Assembly (NCBI RefSeq): GCF_900637905.1
Contig: NZ_LR134472.1
Coordinates: 248,001 to 312,000 of the forward strand
Source: Parvimonas micra
GTDB lineage: Bacteria > Bacillota > Clostridia > Tissierellales > Peptoniphilaceae
Direction: 5' to 3'
DNA length: 64,000 nt
Shown: positions 17,346-25,298 of the stretch, piece after piece
Numbering within the stretch: the stretch's first letter is position 1
Layout of the letters: the number at the start of each line of letters is the position of its first letter
The notes under the pieces: generated by a model
What the model was told of the DNA's origin: nothing
The model's input: the letters and a program-made list of their open reading frames with translations, nothing else
Database searches by the model: none
Made by a program: the position numbers and the translations under genes

Positions 17346-18089
17346 TTATTCTATATCTAAATCTTCAGGTATTTCCCAATTATGATAAACATTCTGAACG
17401 TCGTCATTATCTTCAAGTTGGTCTATCATCTTAACCATTTTCTTTATATTATCTGGATTAGAAATCTGTGAATTATTATTTGGAACATATTCCAACTCAC
17501 AGGCACTAAAAGTATATCCTTTTTCTTGTAGTGCATCTCTTAAAGTAATGAAGTCAGAAACTTCAGAATAAATTGTATAAACTTCTTCATCTGATTCAAA
17601 ATCACTGGCTCCATTTTCTAAAGCAAAGTCCATCAAATCATCTTCCTCTGCTTGATCTCTTGAAATTACTATTACACCTTTTTTTTCAAACATAAACAAA
17701 ACGGATCCGTTTTGCCCTAAATTTCCACCATGTTTATCAAATGCATGTCTTACATCTGCAGCTGTTCTATTTCTATTATCTGTTAGACATTCAACCACAA
17801 CTGCAATACCTTCAGGTCCATAACCTTCATATATTATAGTTTCATAATTACTGGAATCTCCATCTCCGGCGCCTTTTTTCAATGCTCTTTCAATATTATC
17901 ATTTGGCATATTTTCTGCCTTAGCTTTTTCTATTGCAGTTTTTAAAGAAGGATTGTATTCAGGATCCGCGCCTCCTTCTTTAACTGCAACAATTATATAA
18001 CGCGCAAGTTTTGTAAATATTTTTCCCCTTCTTGCATCTTCTTTTCCTTTTTTATGTTTAATCGTACTCCATTTATTATGTCCTGACAT
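17346..18089 (-). CDS. yebC: YebC/PmpR family protein (TACO1 family)
   Basis: The 247-residue protein starts MSGHNKWSTIKHKKGKEDARRGKIFTKL, the invariant family start, and has GYGPEGIAVVVECLTDNRNRTAADVRHAFDKHGGNLG. Members were annotated as DNA-binding regulators; more recent work links the family to relieving ribosome stalling. Both views exist and the sequence does not decide. AGGAGG precedes the ATG. The stop abuts the lit gene (1 base) and the start lies 2 bases after nadE, so the operon is tight. Confidence 0.95.
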   Translation of the reverse strand: MSGHNKWSTIKHKKGKEDARRGKIFTKLARYIIVAVKEGGADPEYNPSLKTAIEKAKAENMPNDNIERALKKGAGDGDSSNYETIIYEGYGPEGIAVVVECLTDNRNRTAADVRHAFDKHGGNLGQNGSVLFMFEKKGVIVISRDQAEEDDLMDFALENGASDFESDEEVYTIYSEVSDFITLRDALQEKGYTFSACELEYVPNNNSQISNPDNIKKMVKMIDQLEDNDDVQNVYHNWEIPEDLDIE

Positions 18090-18091
18090 AA

Positions 18092-18799
18092 TTACCTCCT
18101 AAATCCTTTTGCAAAATTTCTCTTGTGCTCCGAAATTTTCACCATTTTTTTTATTTTTTCCTCTATATTTTTATCTAATTTTTCACCATTTATAAACTTT
18201 TCTAAATCATCGTAGGAAAATCCCATCTCGTCTTCATCTGTTTGATTTTCAAAAAGTCCTGCACTCGGGGGCTTTTGAATTATTTTATCCGGAACTTTCA
18301 AAAATTTTGCAAGTTCAAAAATTTCTCTCTTTGTAAAATCTACAAGAGGCATAAGATCAGAGCCACTATCTCCATATTTTGTAAAATATCCAACAGTAAA
18401 TTCTGATTTGTTACTTGTTCCAACTACTAAATATCTTTTTAATTGCGCATAATAATATAAAGTAGTCATTCTAAGTCTTGGCTTAATATTAGCATAAGCC
18501 ATTGAATTATCCCCTTTTTCAACAGAATCTGTAAAAACAGAATAAGTCTTAGATAAGTCAACTTTAATTGCATTAAGTTTAAATTTATCTATAACCAACT
18601 TAGCGTCTTTTTCATCTTCTTCACAACTGTTTATAGGCATCATAATAGCTAAAGATTCATCATCAAAGGCTAGTTTTGAAAGTGCAGCAATAACAGCTGA
18701 ATCAACTCCACCGCTAAGACCGTAGACTATCCCTTTACAATTAGCTTCCTTAACAGAACTCCTAAGCCATTCAACCAGTTTATCAACAACTTCTTTCAT
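18092..18799 (-). CDS. nadE: Ammonia-dependent NAD+ synthetase
   Basis: Amidates deamido-NAD to NAD using ammonia and ATP. The 235-residue protein has the N-type ATP pyrophosphatase loop YGLSGGVDSAVIAALS, the motif GTSNKSEFTVGYFTKYGDSGSDLMPL (substrate and Mg binding) and KPPSAGLFENQTDEDEMGFSYDDL. It lacks the nitrilase-type glutaminase domain, so it is the short ammonia-dependent form. The frame is open up to 18838, but AGGAGG stands 7 bases before the ATG at 18799 (MKEVVDKL). First gene of a four-gene operon ending in lgt. Confidence 0.95.
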   Translation of the reverse strand: MKEVVDKLVEWLRSSVKEANCKGIVYGLSGGVDSAVIAALSKLAFDDESLAIMMPINSCEEDEKDAKLVIDKFKLNAIKVDLSKTYSVFTDSVEKGDNSMAYANIKPRLRMTTLYYYAQLKRYLVVGTSNKSEFTVGYFTKYGDSGSDLMPLVDFTKREIFELAKFLKVPDKIIQKPPSAGLFENQTDEDEMGFSYDDLEKFINGEKLDKNIEEKIKKMVKISEHKRNFAKGFRR

Positions 18800-18894
18800 A
18801 ATACACCTCCTTAAAATAATCTTTATTTTAAAATACAAACTTATAATACTATTTTTTATTTAAAATAATTAGTAAATAGTGCAAAACTGTAATT

Positions 18895-18903
18895 ATTATA
18901 TCA
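18895..18903 (-). promoter_or_regulatory. Extended -10 promoter of the nadE operon
   Basis: Minus-strand TGATATAAT (extended -10, TGnTATAAT) about 95 bases before nadE, with no good -35 at 17 bases. The same TGATATAAT string recurs before other operons in the window. Confidence 0.5.
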
Positions 18904-18932
18904 AAAAATTTTAAAAAATTCTACAAAACAAA

Positions 18933-18962
18933 CAAAAAAAGCTATGTTTTTACTCATAGCTT
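18933..18962 (-). terminator. Intrinsic terminator of the MFS-licD operon
   Basis: Minus-strand 8-bp stem AAGCTATG/CATAGCTT (18955-18962 with 18939-18946) with an eight-base loop, then six T residues. The stem overlaps the licD stop codon. Confidence 0.85.
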
Positions 18963-19851
18963 AAATTTTTTCCTGATATTCTCTGAAACTTTTATTAACA
19001 TCTGCAAGATGAAAATTATGATGGTTTTCTCTTTGATCTTCAGGTGGTAATTTCATATAATCTCCATATAAAACTCTTAAATATTCATCATAATTTTCCG
19101 GAGCATTAACTTTTATATTTTCAAAATCAACCTTTACTCCTTTTCCTAATAATTCTCTTTTGAAAGGCATTATATAAAAATTATCAACTAAACAAACAAC
19201 ATACTCACAGTCTTCAAACTTTGGATTATCTTTTGGAACAGATAATTTTGAAATATCAGTCTTTAATTTATTAGGAATAGTTTCTCCTAATTTATAAACA
19301 AATTTCTTGCCAAATCCACTTAATGCATTTGAAAAAGCATTAGTATCCGCCTCTTCAAAAACAGGTTTTTCCTTAACTCTTAAATCCAAAACTCTATTTT
19401 GACCTTTAATGTATCCATCTAAGGGAAAAATATCAATAAATACCCCATGATTAATATCCACATCAATTACATGTTTTTCAAAAAGAGTTGTATTACTATC
19501 ACGAAGTTTTACAAAATTCAAAGCGTATTTCGGATCCGATTCCATTGTCTGAATAAAATAATTTTCAGGCAAATATTCACTACCCTCTCTTATAAATCTA
19601 TCATAATCTTCTCTTGGCATACAAACATCTACATCGTCATCCCATGGAATGAATCCTTTATGTCTAATCGCTCCAAGCAAAGTTCCAAAAGCAATATAAT
19701 AAGTTAAGTTCATTTTTTCACAACAAGAAATAAAATTTTTTAAAATTTCCAGTTCCTTTTTCTTTAAAGCCTCAAAATCTATATCAAACTTACTTTTTTT
19801 AAATTCACTTTTCATTTTCCAAGTGTTTTTTGAATCATATTTAAAAACCAT
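18961..19851 (-). CDS. LicD family phosphotransferase
   Basis: Nucleotidyltransferase-fold enzyme that places phosphocholine or similar phosphodiester substituents on surface glycans. The 296-residue protein carries the LicD signature YYIAFGTLLGAIRHKGFIPWDDDVDVCMPREDYDRF with the metal-binding DDD, then FIDIFPLDGY. No choline kinase or cytidylyltransferase gene is nearby, so the transferred group is unknown. The ATG overlaps the stop of the upstream MFS transporter gene (TAATG), so the two are translationally coupled and probably functionally linked. Confidence 0.88.
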   Translation of the reverse strand: MVFKYDSKNTWKMKSEFKKSKFDIDFEALKKKELEILKNFISCCEKMNLTYYIAFGTLLGAIRHKGFIPWDDDVDVCMPREDYDRFIREGSEYLPENYFIQTMESDPKYALNFVKLRDSNTTLFEKHVIDVDINHGVFIDIFPLDGYIKGQNRVLDLRVKEKPVFEEADTNAFSNALSGFGKKFVYKLGETIPNKLKTDISKLSVPKDNPKFEDCEYVVCLVDNFYIMPFKRELLGKGVKVDFENIKVNAPENYDEYLRVLYGDYMKLPPEDQRENHHNFHLADVNKSFREYQEKI

Positions 19852-21071
19852 TATCTTTCTTCCTTCGGTAATTGCAACATTATTAAATAGCCTACAACAA
19901 ATAGTGGAATTATGCCAAGAATTGAATATCTTGGATTATGTGTTATTGTAGTTATCAAACTCATAATAAAAGGTCCGATTATAGCAGCAAACTTACCAAA
20001 AATATTATAGAAACCGAAGAATTCATTTGCATTTTCTTTTGGAATAATTTTTGCATAATAACTTCTACTCAACGCTTGAATTCCACCTTGAGCAGATGCT
20101 ATAAATGTTGATAATACGAAAACATGAACTAAGTTGCTCATAAAATATGCAAATATTACTGAAACCATATACGTTATAATTCCTACTTTAATCATAGTTC
20201 TAGTTCCAAACTTACTGGCCAATCTTCCATAAATAATAGCAAAAGGAAATGCCACTATTTGAACATAAATCAAAATTCCTAAAAGTACAAGTGTATTAAA
20301 CTTATCTGCATCTAAAACAGATGTAGCATAAGGTATAACCATCTTTATGATAGTATCTACTCCGTCAATGTATAGAAAATAAGAACATAAAAATATAACT
20401 ACAACCTTATTTTTCTCAATATTTTTTAAAGTATGAAAAACAGTACTAAAACTTTCTCTAACAGGATTAGGAACAGGTTCTACTCCATATATTTGATCAA
20501 TATTTTTATACATTGGAATTGTAAGTGTCAACCACCAAACGGATGTTATAACAAAACCTATTTGATAACCTAACGGATTTTTCATCCCGAAAATCAAAAC
20601 AGCTCCCAAACAAAACATAAATGGTATAACACTGGCTATGTATCCGTACGCAAATCCTGCTGTACTAATTTTATCCATCCTCTCATCATTAGTCACATCA
20701 ACTAAAAATGCATCATAAAAAATATTAGATCCTGCAAAAGTTACGCTGCCCAAAACAAAAAAAGCCATTAATAAAGGTAAGCCAAATTCTCCTGCAAATG
20801 ATAAAAATAATGTTGAAAAAATTGCAATAAGTGAAAATAATGTAAATAATTTTTTCTTCATGCCTTTAAAATCAGCTATAGTTCCAAGTATTGGACTAAT
20901 TACAGCGATAATAATACTGGCAAATGAATTGTAATAGCCTAAATTCATTTCATTTCCGCCAACCATTCCAAAATAAATTGGAAACAACGCCGTAGTAATT
21001 GCCATAGAATAAGCAGAATTCGCACAATCATACAAAATCCAACTCAATTCTTTTTTTGAATAACCGAACAT
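19851..21071 (-). CDS. MFS transporter, UMF1 type
   Basis: A 406-residue, 12-helix major facilitator. The start MFGYSKKELSWILYDCANSAYSMAITTALFPIYF is the typical UMF1/Atg22-like N-terminus with the DxANSAY element. It also shows GTIADFKGMKKK (loop 2-3 motif), SVTFAGSNIFYDAFLVDVTN and AQGGIQALSRSYYAKIIPKENANEFFGFYNIFGKFAAIIGP. UMF1 members are thought to export amino acids or small metabolites, but no substrate can be read from the sequence. Followed by licD through an overlapping stop/start. Confidence 0.85.
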   Translation of the reverse strand: MFGYSKKELSWILYDCANSAYSMAITTALFPIYFGMVGGNEMNLGYYNSFASIIIAVISPILGTIADFKGMKKKLFTLFSLIAIFSTLFLSFAGEFGLPLLMAFFVLGSVTFAGSNIFYDAFLVDVTNDERMDKISTAGFAYGYIASVIPFMFCLGAVLIFGMKNPLGYQIGFVITSVWWLTLTIPMYKNIDQIYGVEPVPNPVRESFSTVFHTLKNIEKNKVVVIFLCSYFLYIDGVDTIIKMVIPYATSVLDADKFNTLVLLGILIYVQIVAFPFAIIYGRLASKFGTRTMIKVGIITYMVSVIFAYFMSNLVHVFVLSTFIASAQGGIQALSRSYYAKIIPKENANEFFGFYNIFGKFAAIIGPFIMSLITTITHNPRYSILGIIPLFVVGYLIMLQLPKEER

Positions 21072-21112
21072 ATATTCCCTCCAAATAATAAAATAACAAA
21101 AAATTAAGTTTG

Positions 21113-21156
21113 ACTACACTTTATTTAAAAAATCTAACTAAAACATAAAATATAGT
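21113..21156 (-). other. Stem-loop in the leader of the MFS-licD operon
   Basis: Minus-strand RNA can pair ACUAUAUUUUAU with AUAAAGUGUAGU over 12 bp including two G-U wobbles (21145-21156 with 21113-21124), loop 20 bases. On the plus strand the same positions are A-C mismatches, so the structure belongs to the operon's own transcript. The predicted leader is about 146 bases long. No known riboswitch is recognised. Confidence 0.4.
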
Positions 21157-21223
21157 ACACAACCTACCTTGTTATCAAAATTATAATGAGACAACAACCT
21201 ATCATTAATTTTTTGTCAAAGTA

Positions 21224-21252
21224 ATTATATCATATTTAAAAACGATTGTCTA
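21224..21252 (-). promoter_or_regulatory. Promoter of the MFS-licD operon
   Basis: Minus strand TAGACA (21247-21252), 17-base spacer, TATAAT (21224-21229) with an upstream TG giving an extended -10. Confidence 0.6.
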
Positions 21253-21289
21253 TTGTTTAAATCCAATAAACTTTTAATTATATTCAAAC

Positions 21290-21317
21290 AAAAAGAAGAA
21301 ATTTTTTCGATTTCTTC
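21290..21317 (-). terminator. Terminator at the left end of the T7SS island
   Basis: Minus-strand stem GAAGAAAT/ATTTCTTC with a seven-base loop, followed by TTTTTG. It closes the last immunity-type transcription unit. Confidence 0.8.
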
Positions 21318-21328
21318 CTTCTAATAAT

Positions 21329-22210
21329 TTATATTTTATTTACTTTCACTGATTCAACAAGTTCAATAAAATCTTTTCTAATCCTCTTTTGTAACTCTAA
21401 AGGAGTATTTGCTAAATCAATTTCAAATGTAAGCTCTAATACTTCTTCTCCATCTTTAAATAAAAATGACTGTTTTTCTATCTTTTTATTTTTCCCAGAA
21501 ATTTCTACATAGTATTCTTTGTTATCAATCTCTTTGTACTTAAAAGTTTTCAAAGCTCCATACCATCTTGTCCATGTTTTTTTTATATCTTCATCTGAAA
21601 AACTTTCGTATGCAGTATCTATCATAAATCCTATATAGTTATTTTCATATTCTTCGTGAATATATATTTGATAAGCATCCGTATGTCCATCCTCTATATC
21701 AATATATTCATTAGGAAGTAATTTATAACTGACTTTTGAATCATCTGCAGTTTCAAATCCACCATTCTTAGAAATATTTTCATTAACCATAAGTAGCCAA
21801 CTTTTTATTTTATTTGTTTCATTATATAATAATTCTTTTGGACATTCAAAGTAATAATTTTTATCTACTTTGTATCCTCCTGATTTTGTTGCTAACATTA
21901 ATTTATAACACTTACAAATACTATCATCTACAATAATTTTTACAGATGAAAAATTTTTACTAAAACTTGAAAATGATTTAATCCCCGAAACTGTCCAATA
22001 CTTAGGCAAAATTTCATTGTTATAAATTGGATTATTAAATGATTTTTCAATTGCTTTATACATATATTTTGATAAATTTTCTATTGAAGTATCAGGTTCC
22101 AATATTTCAACCTGATCCAAAGTAGTAGGTATATCAGTTTTTGCTTGCTTAGTATGTGAGCCTATTATATATCCAAATTTTTCATTGTAAAAAATAGTAA
22201 TTCCACTCAT
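21329..22210 (-). CDS. Unrecognised T7SS-island protein, paralogue of 36521-37411
   Basis: I do not recognise the family. The 293-residue protein has no signal peptide or membrane helix. Its C-terminal half (from ISKNGGFETADDSKVSYKLLP to the end, about 145 residues) is nearly identical to the protein at 36521-37411, and a shorter central block is similar (YWTVSGIKSFSSFSKN against FWTITGIKSYSTFSKK), whereas the N-terminal parts differ. The paralogue lies 2 bases downstream of an LXG toxin gene, so an immunity role is the best inference. A TTG at 22228 extends the frame; AAGGA before the ATG at 22210 supports the shorter form. Confidence 0.65.
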   Translation of the reverse strand: MSGITIFYNEKFGYIIGSHTKQAKTDIPTTLDQVEILEPDTSIENLSKYMYKAIEKSFNNPIYNNEILPKYWTVSGIKSFSSFSKNFSSVKIIVDDSICKCYKLMLATKSGGYKVDKNYYFECPKELLYNETNKIKSWLLMVNENISKNGGFETADDSKVSYKLLPNEYIDIEDGHTDAYQIYIHEEYENNYIGFMIDTAYESFSDEDIKKTWTRWYGALKTFKYKEIDNKEYYVEISGKNKKIEKQSFLFKDGEEVLELTFEIDLANTPLELQKRIRKDFIELVESVKVNKI

Positions 22211-22246
22211 TATATTAATTCCTTCCAATAAATATATAAAATCATC

Positions 22247-22507
22247 TTAAATAATCTTTAAAATTACCTCTTCTTGAACAAGATTCCTTAAGTATTCTAT
22301 TTGTTCTTTCCAAACTGGACGTAATTTTTCAACTTTATATCCACATACATCATCCCACTTTCTTCTAATTTTCACTTCAGAATTATATGTTGAACCACCA
22401 TTATATTTATCTAAAAATTTAGAATAATCTTCCGGTAATTTAATTTTTAAATCTTCTTCTAATGTTTTTGATGCGTTTTTAATTACTTTGTTTTTTGATA
22501 TTAACAT
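22247..22507 (-). CDS. Short SUKH (SMI1/KNR4)-type immunity protein, probably truncated
   Basis: The first half (LEEDLKIKLPEDYSKFLDKYNGGSTYNSEVKI) has the SUKH hallmark LPxDYxxFLxKYNGG. SUKH proteins are common immunity proteins for nuclease toxins. The product is only 86 residues against about 130-150 for the family, and after KYNGG the sequence (RRKWDDVCGYKVEKLRPVWKEQI) does not follow the usual continuation, so it looks like a remnant or a 3' rearrangement. GGGAGG lies 5 bases before the ATG at 22507; the frame is open further upstream, but without a better start. Confidence 0.55.
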   Translation of the reverse strand: MLISKNKVIKNASKTLEEDLKIKLPEDYSKFLDKYNGGSTYNSEVKIRRKWDDVCGYKVEKLRPVWKEQIEYLRNLVQEEVILKII

Positions 22508-22579
22508 ATAGCCTCCCGTTAGAAAATTATTTTCTATAATGTATCTTAACATAAAAAGTTGACAAACAATATTTACATT

Positions 22580-22588
22580 ATTATATCA
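22580..22588 (-). promoter_or_regulatory. Extended -10 promoter before the SUKH gene
   Basis: Minus-strand TGATATAAT inside a stretch that is nearly repeated at 39283-39291. A second possible promoter (TTGTCA at 22560-22565, TACATT at 22538-22543, 16-base spacer) is nearer to the gene. Confidence 0.45.
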
Positions 22589-22608
22589 TTAACATATAAA
22601 TAAAGATA

Positions 22609-22642
22609 CAAAAAAGAGAAGAAATACCAAAATTTCTTCTCT
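22609..22642 (-). terminator. Terminator of the LXG toxin-immunity operon
   Basis: Minus-strand 11-bp stem AGAGAAGAAAT/ATTTCTTCTCT (22632-22642 with 22615-22625), six-base loop, then TTTTTTG. It separates the toxin operon from the SUKH unit. Confidence 0.85.
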
Positions 22643-22666
22643 AATTTTAAACATATTCTAATCACT

Positions 22667-23053
22667 TTATGAAGATTTTATAACAGTTATAATATCAGTA
22701 AAATCTGTCCTTATGTCAGCATATTTTTCTTCTAAATATAGATAATAGGCTGAAATACCTCTATGAATAATAGCATTCATCGTAGGATGAAATTCTTTCT
22801 TAGTTGATTCGATTAAAAAATCAACCAATTCTGTAGCTGCTTTTGTCTCATAATTTAACTTTTCAATAGCAATACGAATCATGATCGCTTTAACATCTAA
22901 TGCAGATACAGACTCTTCATAAGCTAATCCATTTAATACTCCAAAAATGTATCCTGCAAGAATTTGTCTTTGCATTTCATCATTTAAATCTACTGTTATG
23001 TTATTAACTATTTTATCAACCATATTTAATGTTTTATCTACTTGTATTTCCAT
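22667..23053 (-). CDS. Small helical immunity-type protein (possibly Imm48-like)
   Basis: A 128-residue, mostly helical soluble protein (LNDEMQRQILAGYIFGVLNGLAYEESVS..., FHPTMNAIIHRGISAYYLYLEEKY). The composition, length and place in the downstream train of an LXG toxin fit a polymorphic-toxin immunity protein. The HPTMxAIIHRG stretch reminds me of the Imm48 family, from memory only. GGAG 6 bases before the ATG is good. It lies directly after a remnant of another immunity-like gene, in the same transcript as the toxin. Confidence 0.55.
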   Translation of the reverse strand: MEIQVDKTLNMVDKIVNNITVDLNDEMQRQILAGYIFGVLNGLAYEESVSALDVKAIMIRIAIEKLNYETKAATELVDFLIESTKKEFHPTMNAIIHRGISAYYLYLEEKYADIRTDFTDIITVIKSS

Positions 23054-23062
23054 TTCTTCTCC

Positions 23063-23185
23063 TCATAGCACTTTGTATTTTCCTCTTGAACGTCCACATG
23101 GAATATATCCAGACTGATATAATTCATATAATTCATCTAAAAAAACTGAATCTATATTTGTTTTTTCTTGTAAATCTAATGGGCA
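23063..23185 (-). pseudogene. C-terminal remnant of a lost immunity-like gene
   Basis: The 145-base gap between two immunity genes holds an open stretch of about 40 codons with no start: it reads LDLQEKTNIDSVFLDELY then ELYQSGYIPCGRSRGKYKVL and a TGA that overlaps the ribosome binding site of the next gene. The pattern (short helix, then G-(Y/F)-x-PCG, then a hydrophobic end) is what I know from the C-termini of a set of small immunity-like proteins. An in-frame TAG lies just upstream, so nothing longer is translated. Confidence 0.5.
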
Positions 23186-23198
23186 CTAACAAAAGCCG

Positions 23199-23615
23199 TT
23201 AGATACTTTTAAGTTCAACATCTATTCGTTCTTTTTTTCCTTCTTCTAATGCTTCTCTTATTATCTCAAAAAGATTATATCCATCACTAGTCCAAAAATA
23301 TTCAGATAAATTATGAATATCAGGGCTGATATTATCTCCCCATGGTGGAGTTAATTTGGGATTATCTATATCCCAAACTACTTTATCAGTGCCAAGCTTT
23401 CTAAATAATAACTCAATTTCATTTAATTCTCGAATTGCAGAATCAATATTCTCATACTTTAATTTCCCTTCATATAATTCTTTCATCAATATTGGAAATT
23501 TACTACCCCAATTTGAATTTTCAAGATTAACACATATTGTTGAGAAAAATGAATGAAGAAAATCAGGTTGTCCAATTGAATACCATAAAAAATCTACTTT
23601 AAGTCCTACTGCCAT
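23199..23615 (-). CDS. Imm70-type immunity protein
   Basis: The 138-residue protein begins MAVGLKVDFLWYSIGQPDFLHSFFSTICVNLE and has WGSKFPILMKELYEGKL, KVVWDIDNPKLTPPWGDNISPDIHNLSEYFWTSDGYNLFEIIREAL. This matches my knowledge of the Imm70 family (conserved DFLHSFFSTI, PPWG, TSDG). Located 12 bases downstream of the LXG toxin gene at 23628, so it is the presumed cognate immunity protein for that toxin's nuclease-like tip. No signal peptide, so it acts in the cytoplasm. Confidence 0.75.
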   Translation of the reverse strand: MAVGLKVDFLWYSIGQPDFLHSFFSTICVNLENSNWGSKFPILMKELYEGKLKYENIDSAIRELNEIELLFRKLGTDKVVWDIDNPKLTPPWGDNISPDIHNLSEYFWTSDGYNLFEIIREALEEGKKERIDVELKSI

Positions 23616-23627
23616 AATATCTCCTTT

Positions 23628-25286
23628 TTATTTTGTTTTAAATAAAATTTCTACATCAAATCCAACTTTTGTAATAATTCTATCTTTTATCTCTTTAAGT
23701 ATACTATTATTTACTAATTGTCCTCTAACATCAATAACAATAGTTTGTCTTGTACCTTCTGGAAGATTAGAAAGTCTTTGCTTAACTTGTTTGCTTATAT
23801 TATAAACTAAACTATTTTGACCATAATGTGTTTCTATATTATAATTTTTAACCTCAACACTATGCTCATCTATATAATAATCTGGCCTCACACTTCCCTT
23901 TGTTCCATATGGAACTTCTTTACCATTAAAAAAAGATTTTTGAGGTTCATAATTAGTATAATTTTTACCTGTATCAACCTCAGATTTTCTCCAACTTGGT
24001 CTACCAATTTTATGAAACTTATTCAAAGTAAAACCACCAATGATTTGTGAAGCTTTATATCCTGCATACATGGAAAATAAAACCTGTCCAATCTTTGCAT
24101 TTTCTTTCGAAAATCCTAGTTGTTTCAGTCCATAATATCCAACTTTTCCTCCTACCCATGCTCCTGCACTTCCTGCTAAAAATTGACAACTTCCTTTGAT
24201 AATACTATTAGTTTTTCCTATTGGTATTAGTATAGATGAACCTATTGTAAAAAACTGTCCGGTTCCATGATATAATTTATCATTTCCTAAAAATATTGTA
24301 TCTCTTATTGGATTAATGCTCCTAGTTTCATTGTCTCCTAAAGAACCATAAATTGTATCCTGTCCAGCTTCTGTTAGGTTGGATATTGAATATGCTACTG
24401 TTCCTGTCCCAAATACCTTTCCTGCAAAAGCTATTACCAATGGAGTTCCTGATCCTCCTGTTACTATTATTGCTCCTGTTCCAACTAAAAGTGTAAGTCC
24501 TCCGACAATTAAGTTTTTTATTCCTCTATTTCTTCTTTCTTTTGCTAAAATTTCTTCCCATCTAACTTTGTCTCTTTTGTCTGCCTCTTCTATTATATTT
24601 TTCCTATTGGAAAGATATCTATTAGAATTATCTAAAGCAACAGCTAATTCTTTTGCAAAGTCTATTTTAGCTAAGTCTCCTGATTGGTAGGTGTTTATAT
24701 CACGAGCTTTATTGCTATAGTTTTCCATGAAATTTCTTGTAGATACCAATAACTCCTTAAAAAGCTTTAAATCTTGTGATTGATGTAATTTCTCATAAGC
24801 AATTATTCTACTATTAAGAGTATCTAATCCACTAATTAGAAAATTATAGTTAGAAATCATAGTATCATGACTATTCCCACTATAGCTTATTAAGTCAGAA
24901 ACTTTATTTTTTGTAGAAATGAGTAAATCTATCTGATTTGCAAAATTATTTCTAGAATAGGACAATTCCCTACTTAAATCTACAAAAGTTTGTTCAGGGA
25001 GCTTTGCTTTGGAATCACTATCTATATTATAGTACCCATCTTTATATAGCAAGAAAGAATAAGCATAATCCTGAATTAAATTTTGCATTGAAACTAACAA
25101 AGTTCCATGAACTTCACATAGATATACTTTAATGCTATCCATTGTCTCTCCCTTAAGAGAGGAGTCATCAGAAAAATTTTTAATTGCTTTTAAAAGTTTA
25201 TTTATTGAATTATTCCAAATTGATACGGAATTAGAGATTTCTCTTTGGACATTGGTTATATCTTCAAATTGAATTTTATATCCCAC
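23628..25286 (-). CDS. LXG-domain T7SS toxin with PD-(D/E)xK-like nuclease tip
   Basis: A 552-residue polymorphic toxin. Residues 1-200 form the helical LXG targeting domain (SLKG at 43-46 is the L-x-G motif). A middle segment (about 255-300 and 345-420) is Gly/Ala-rich and hydrophobic, as in pre-toxin regions. From about residue 424 a distinct tip begins, with VPYGTKGSVRPDYYIDEHSVEVKNYN: D469, E478 and K480 fit a restriction-endonuclease-fold active site. It resembles the C-terminal DNase domain of Bacillus YeeF-type LXG toxins. The order upstream (two helical partners and DUF4176) and downstream (Imm70) is the standard LXG operon. The first 420 residues are shared with the broken copy at 37414-39137. 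Confidence 0.88.
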   Translation of the reverse strand: MGYKIQFEDITNVQREISNSVSIWNNSINKLLKAIKNFSDDSSLKGETMDSIKVYLCEVHGTLLVSMQNLIQDYAYSFLLYKDGYYNIDSDSKAKLPEQTFVDLSRELSYSRNNFANQIDLLISTKNKVSDLISYSGNSHDTMISNYNFLISGLDTLNSRIIAYEKLHQSQDLKLFKELLVSTRNFMENYSNKARDINTYQSGDLAKIDFAKELAVALDNSNRYLSNRKNIIEEADKRDKVRWEEILAKERRNRGIKNLIVGGLTLLVGTGAIIVTGGSGTPLVIAFAGKVFGTGTVAYSISNLTEAGQDTIYGSLGDNETRSINPIRDTIFLGNDKLYHGTGQFFTIGSSILIPIGKTNSIIKGSCQFLAGSAGAWVGGKVGYYGLKQLGFSKENAKIGQVLFSMYAGYKASQIIGGFTLNKFHKIGRPSWRKSEVDTGKNYTNYEPQKSFFNGKEVPYGTKGSVRPDYYIDEHSVEVKNYNIETHYGQNSLVYNISKQVKQRLSNLPEGTRQTIVIDVRGQLVNNSILKEIKDRIITKVGFDVEILFKTK

Positions 25287-25298
25287 TTCAATATCTCC

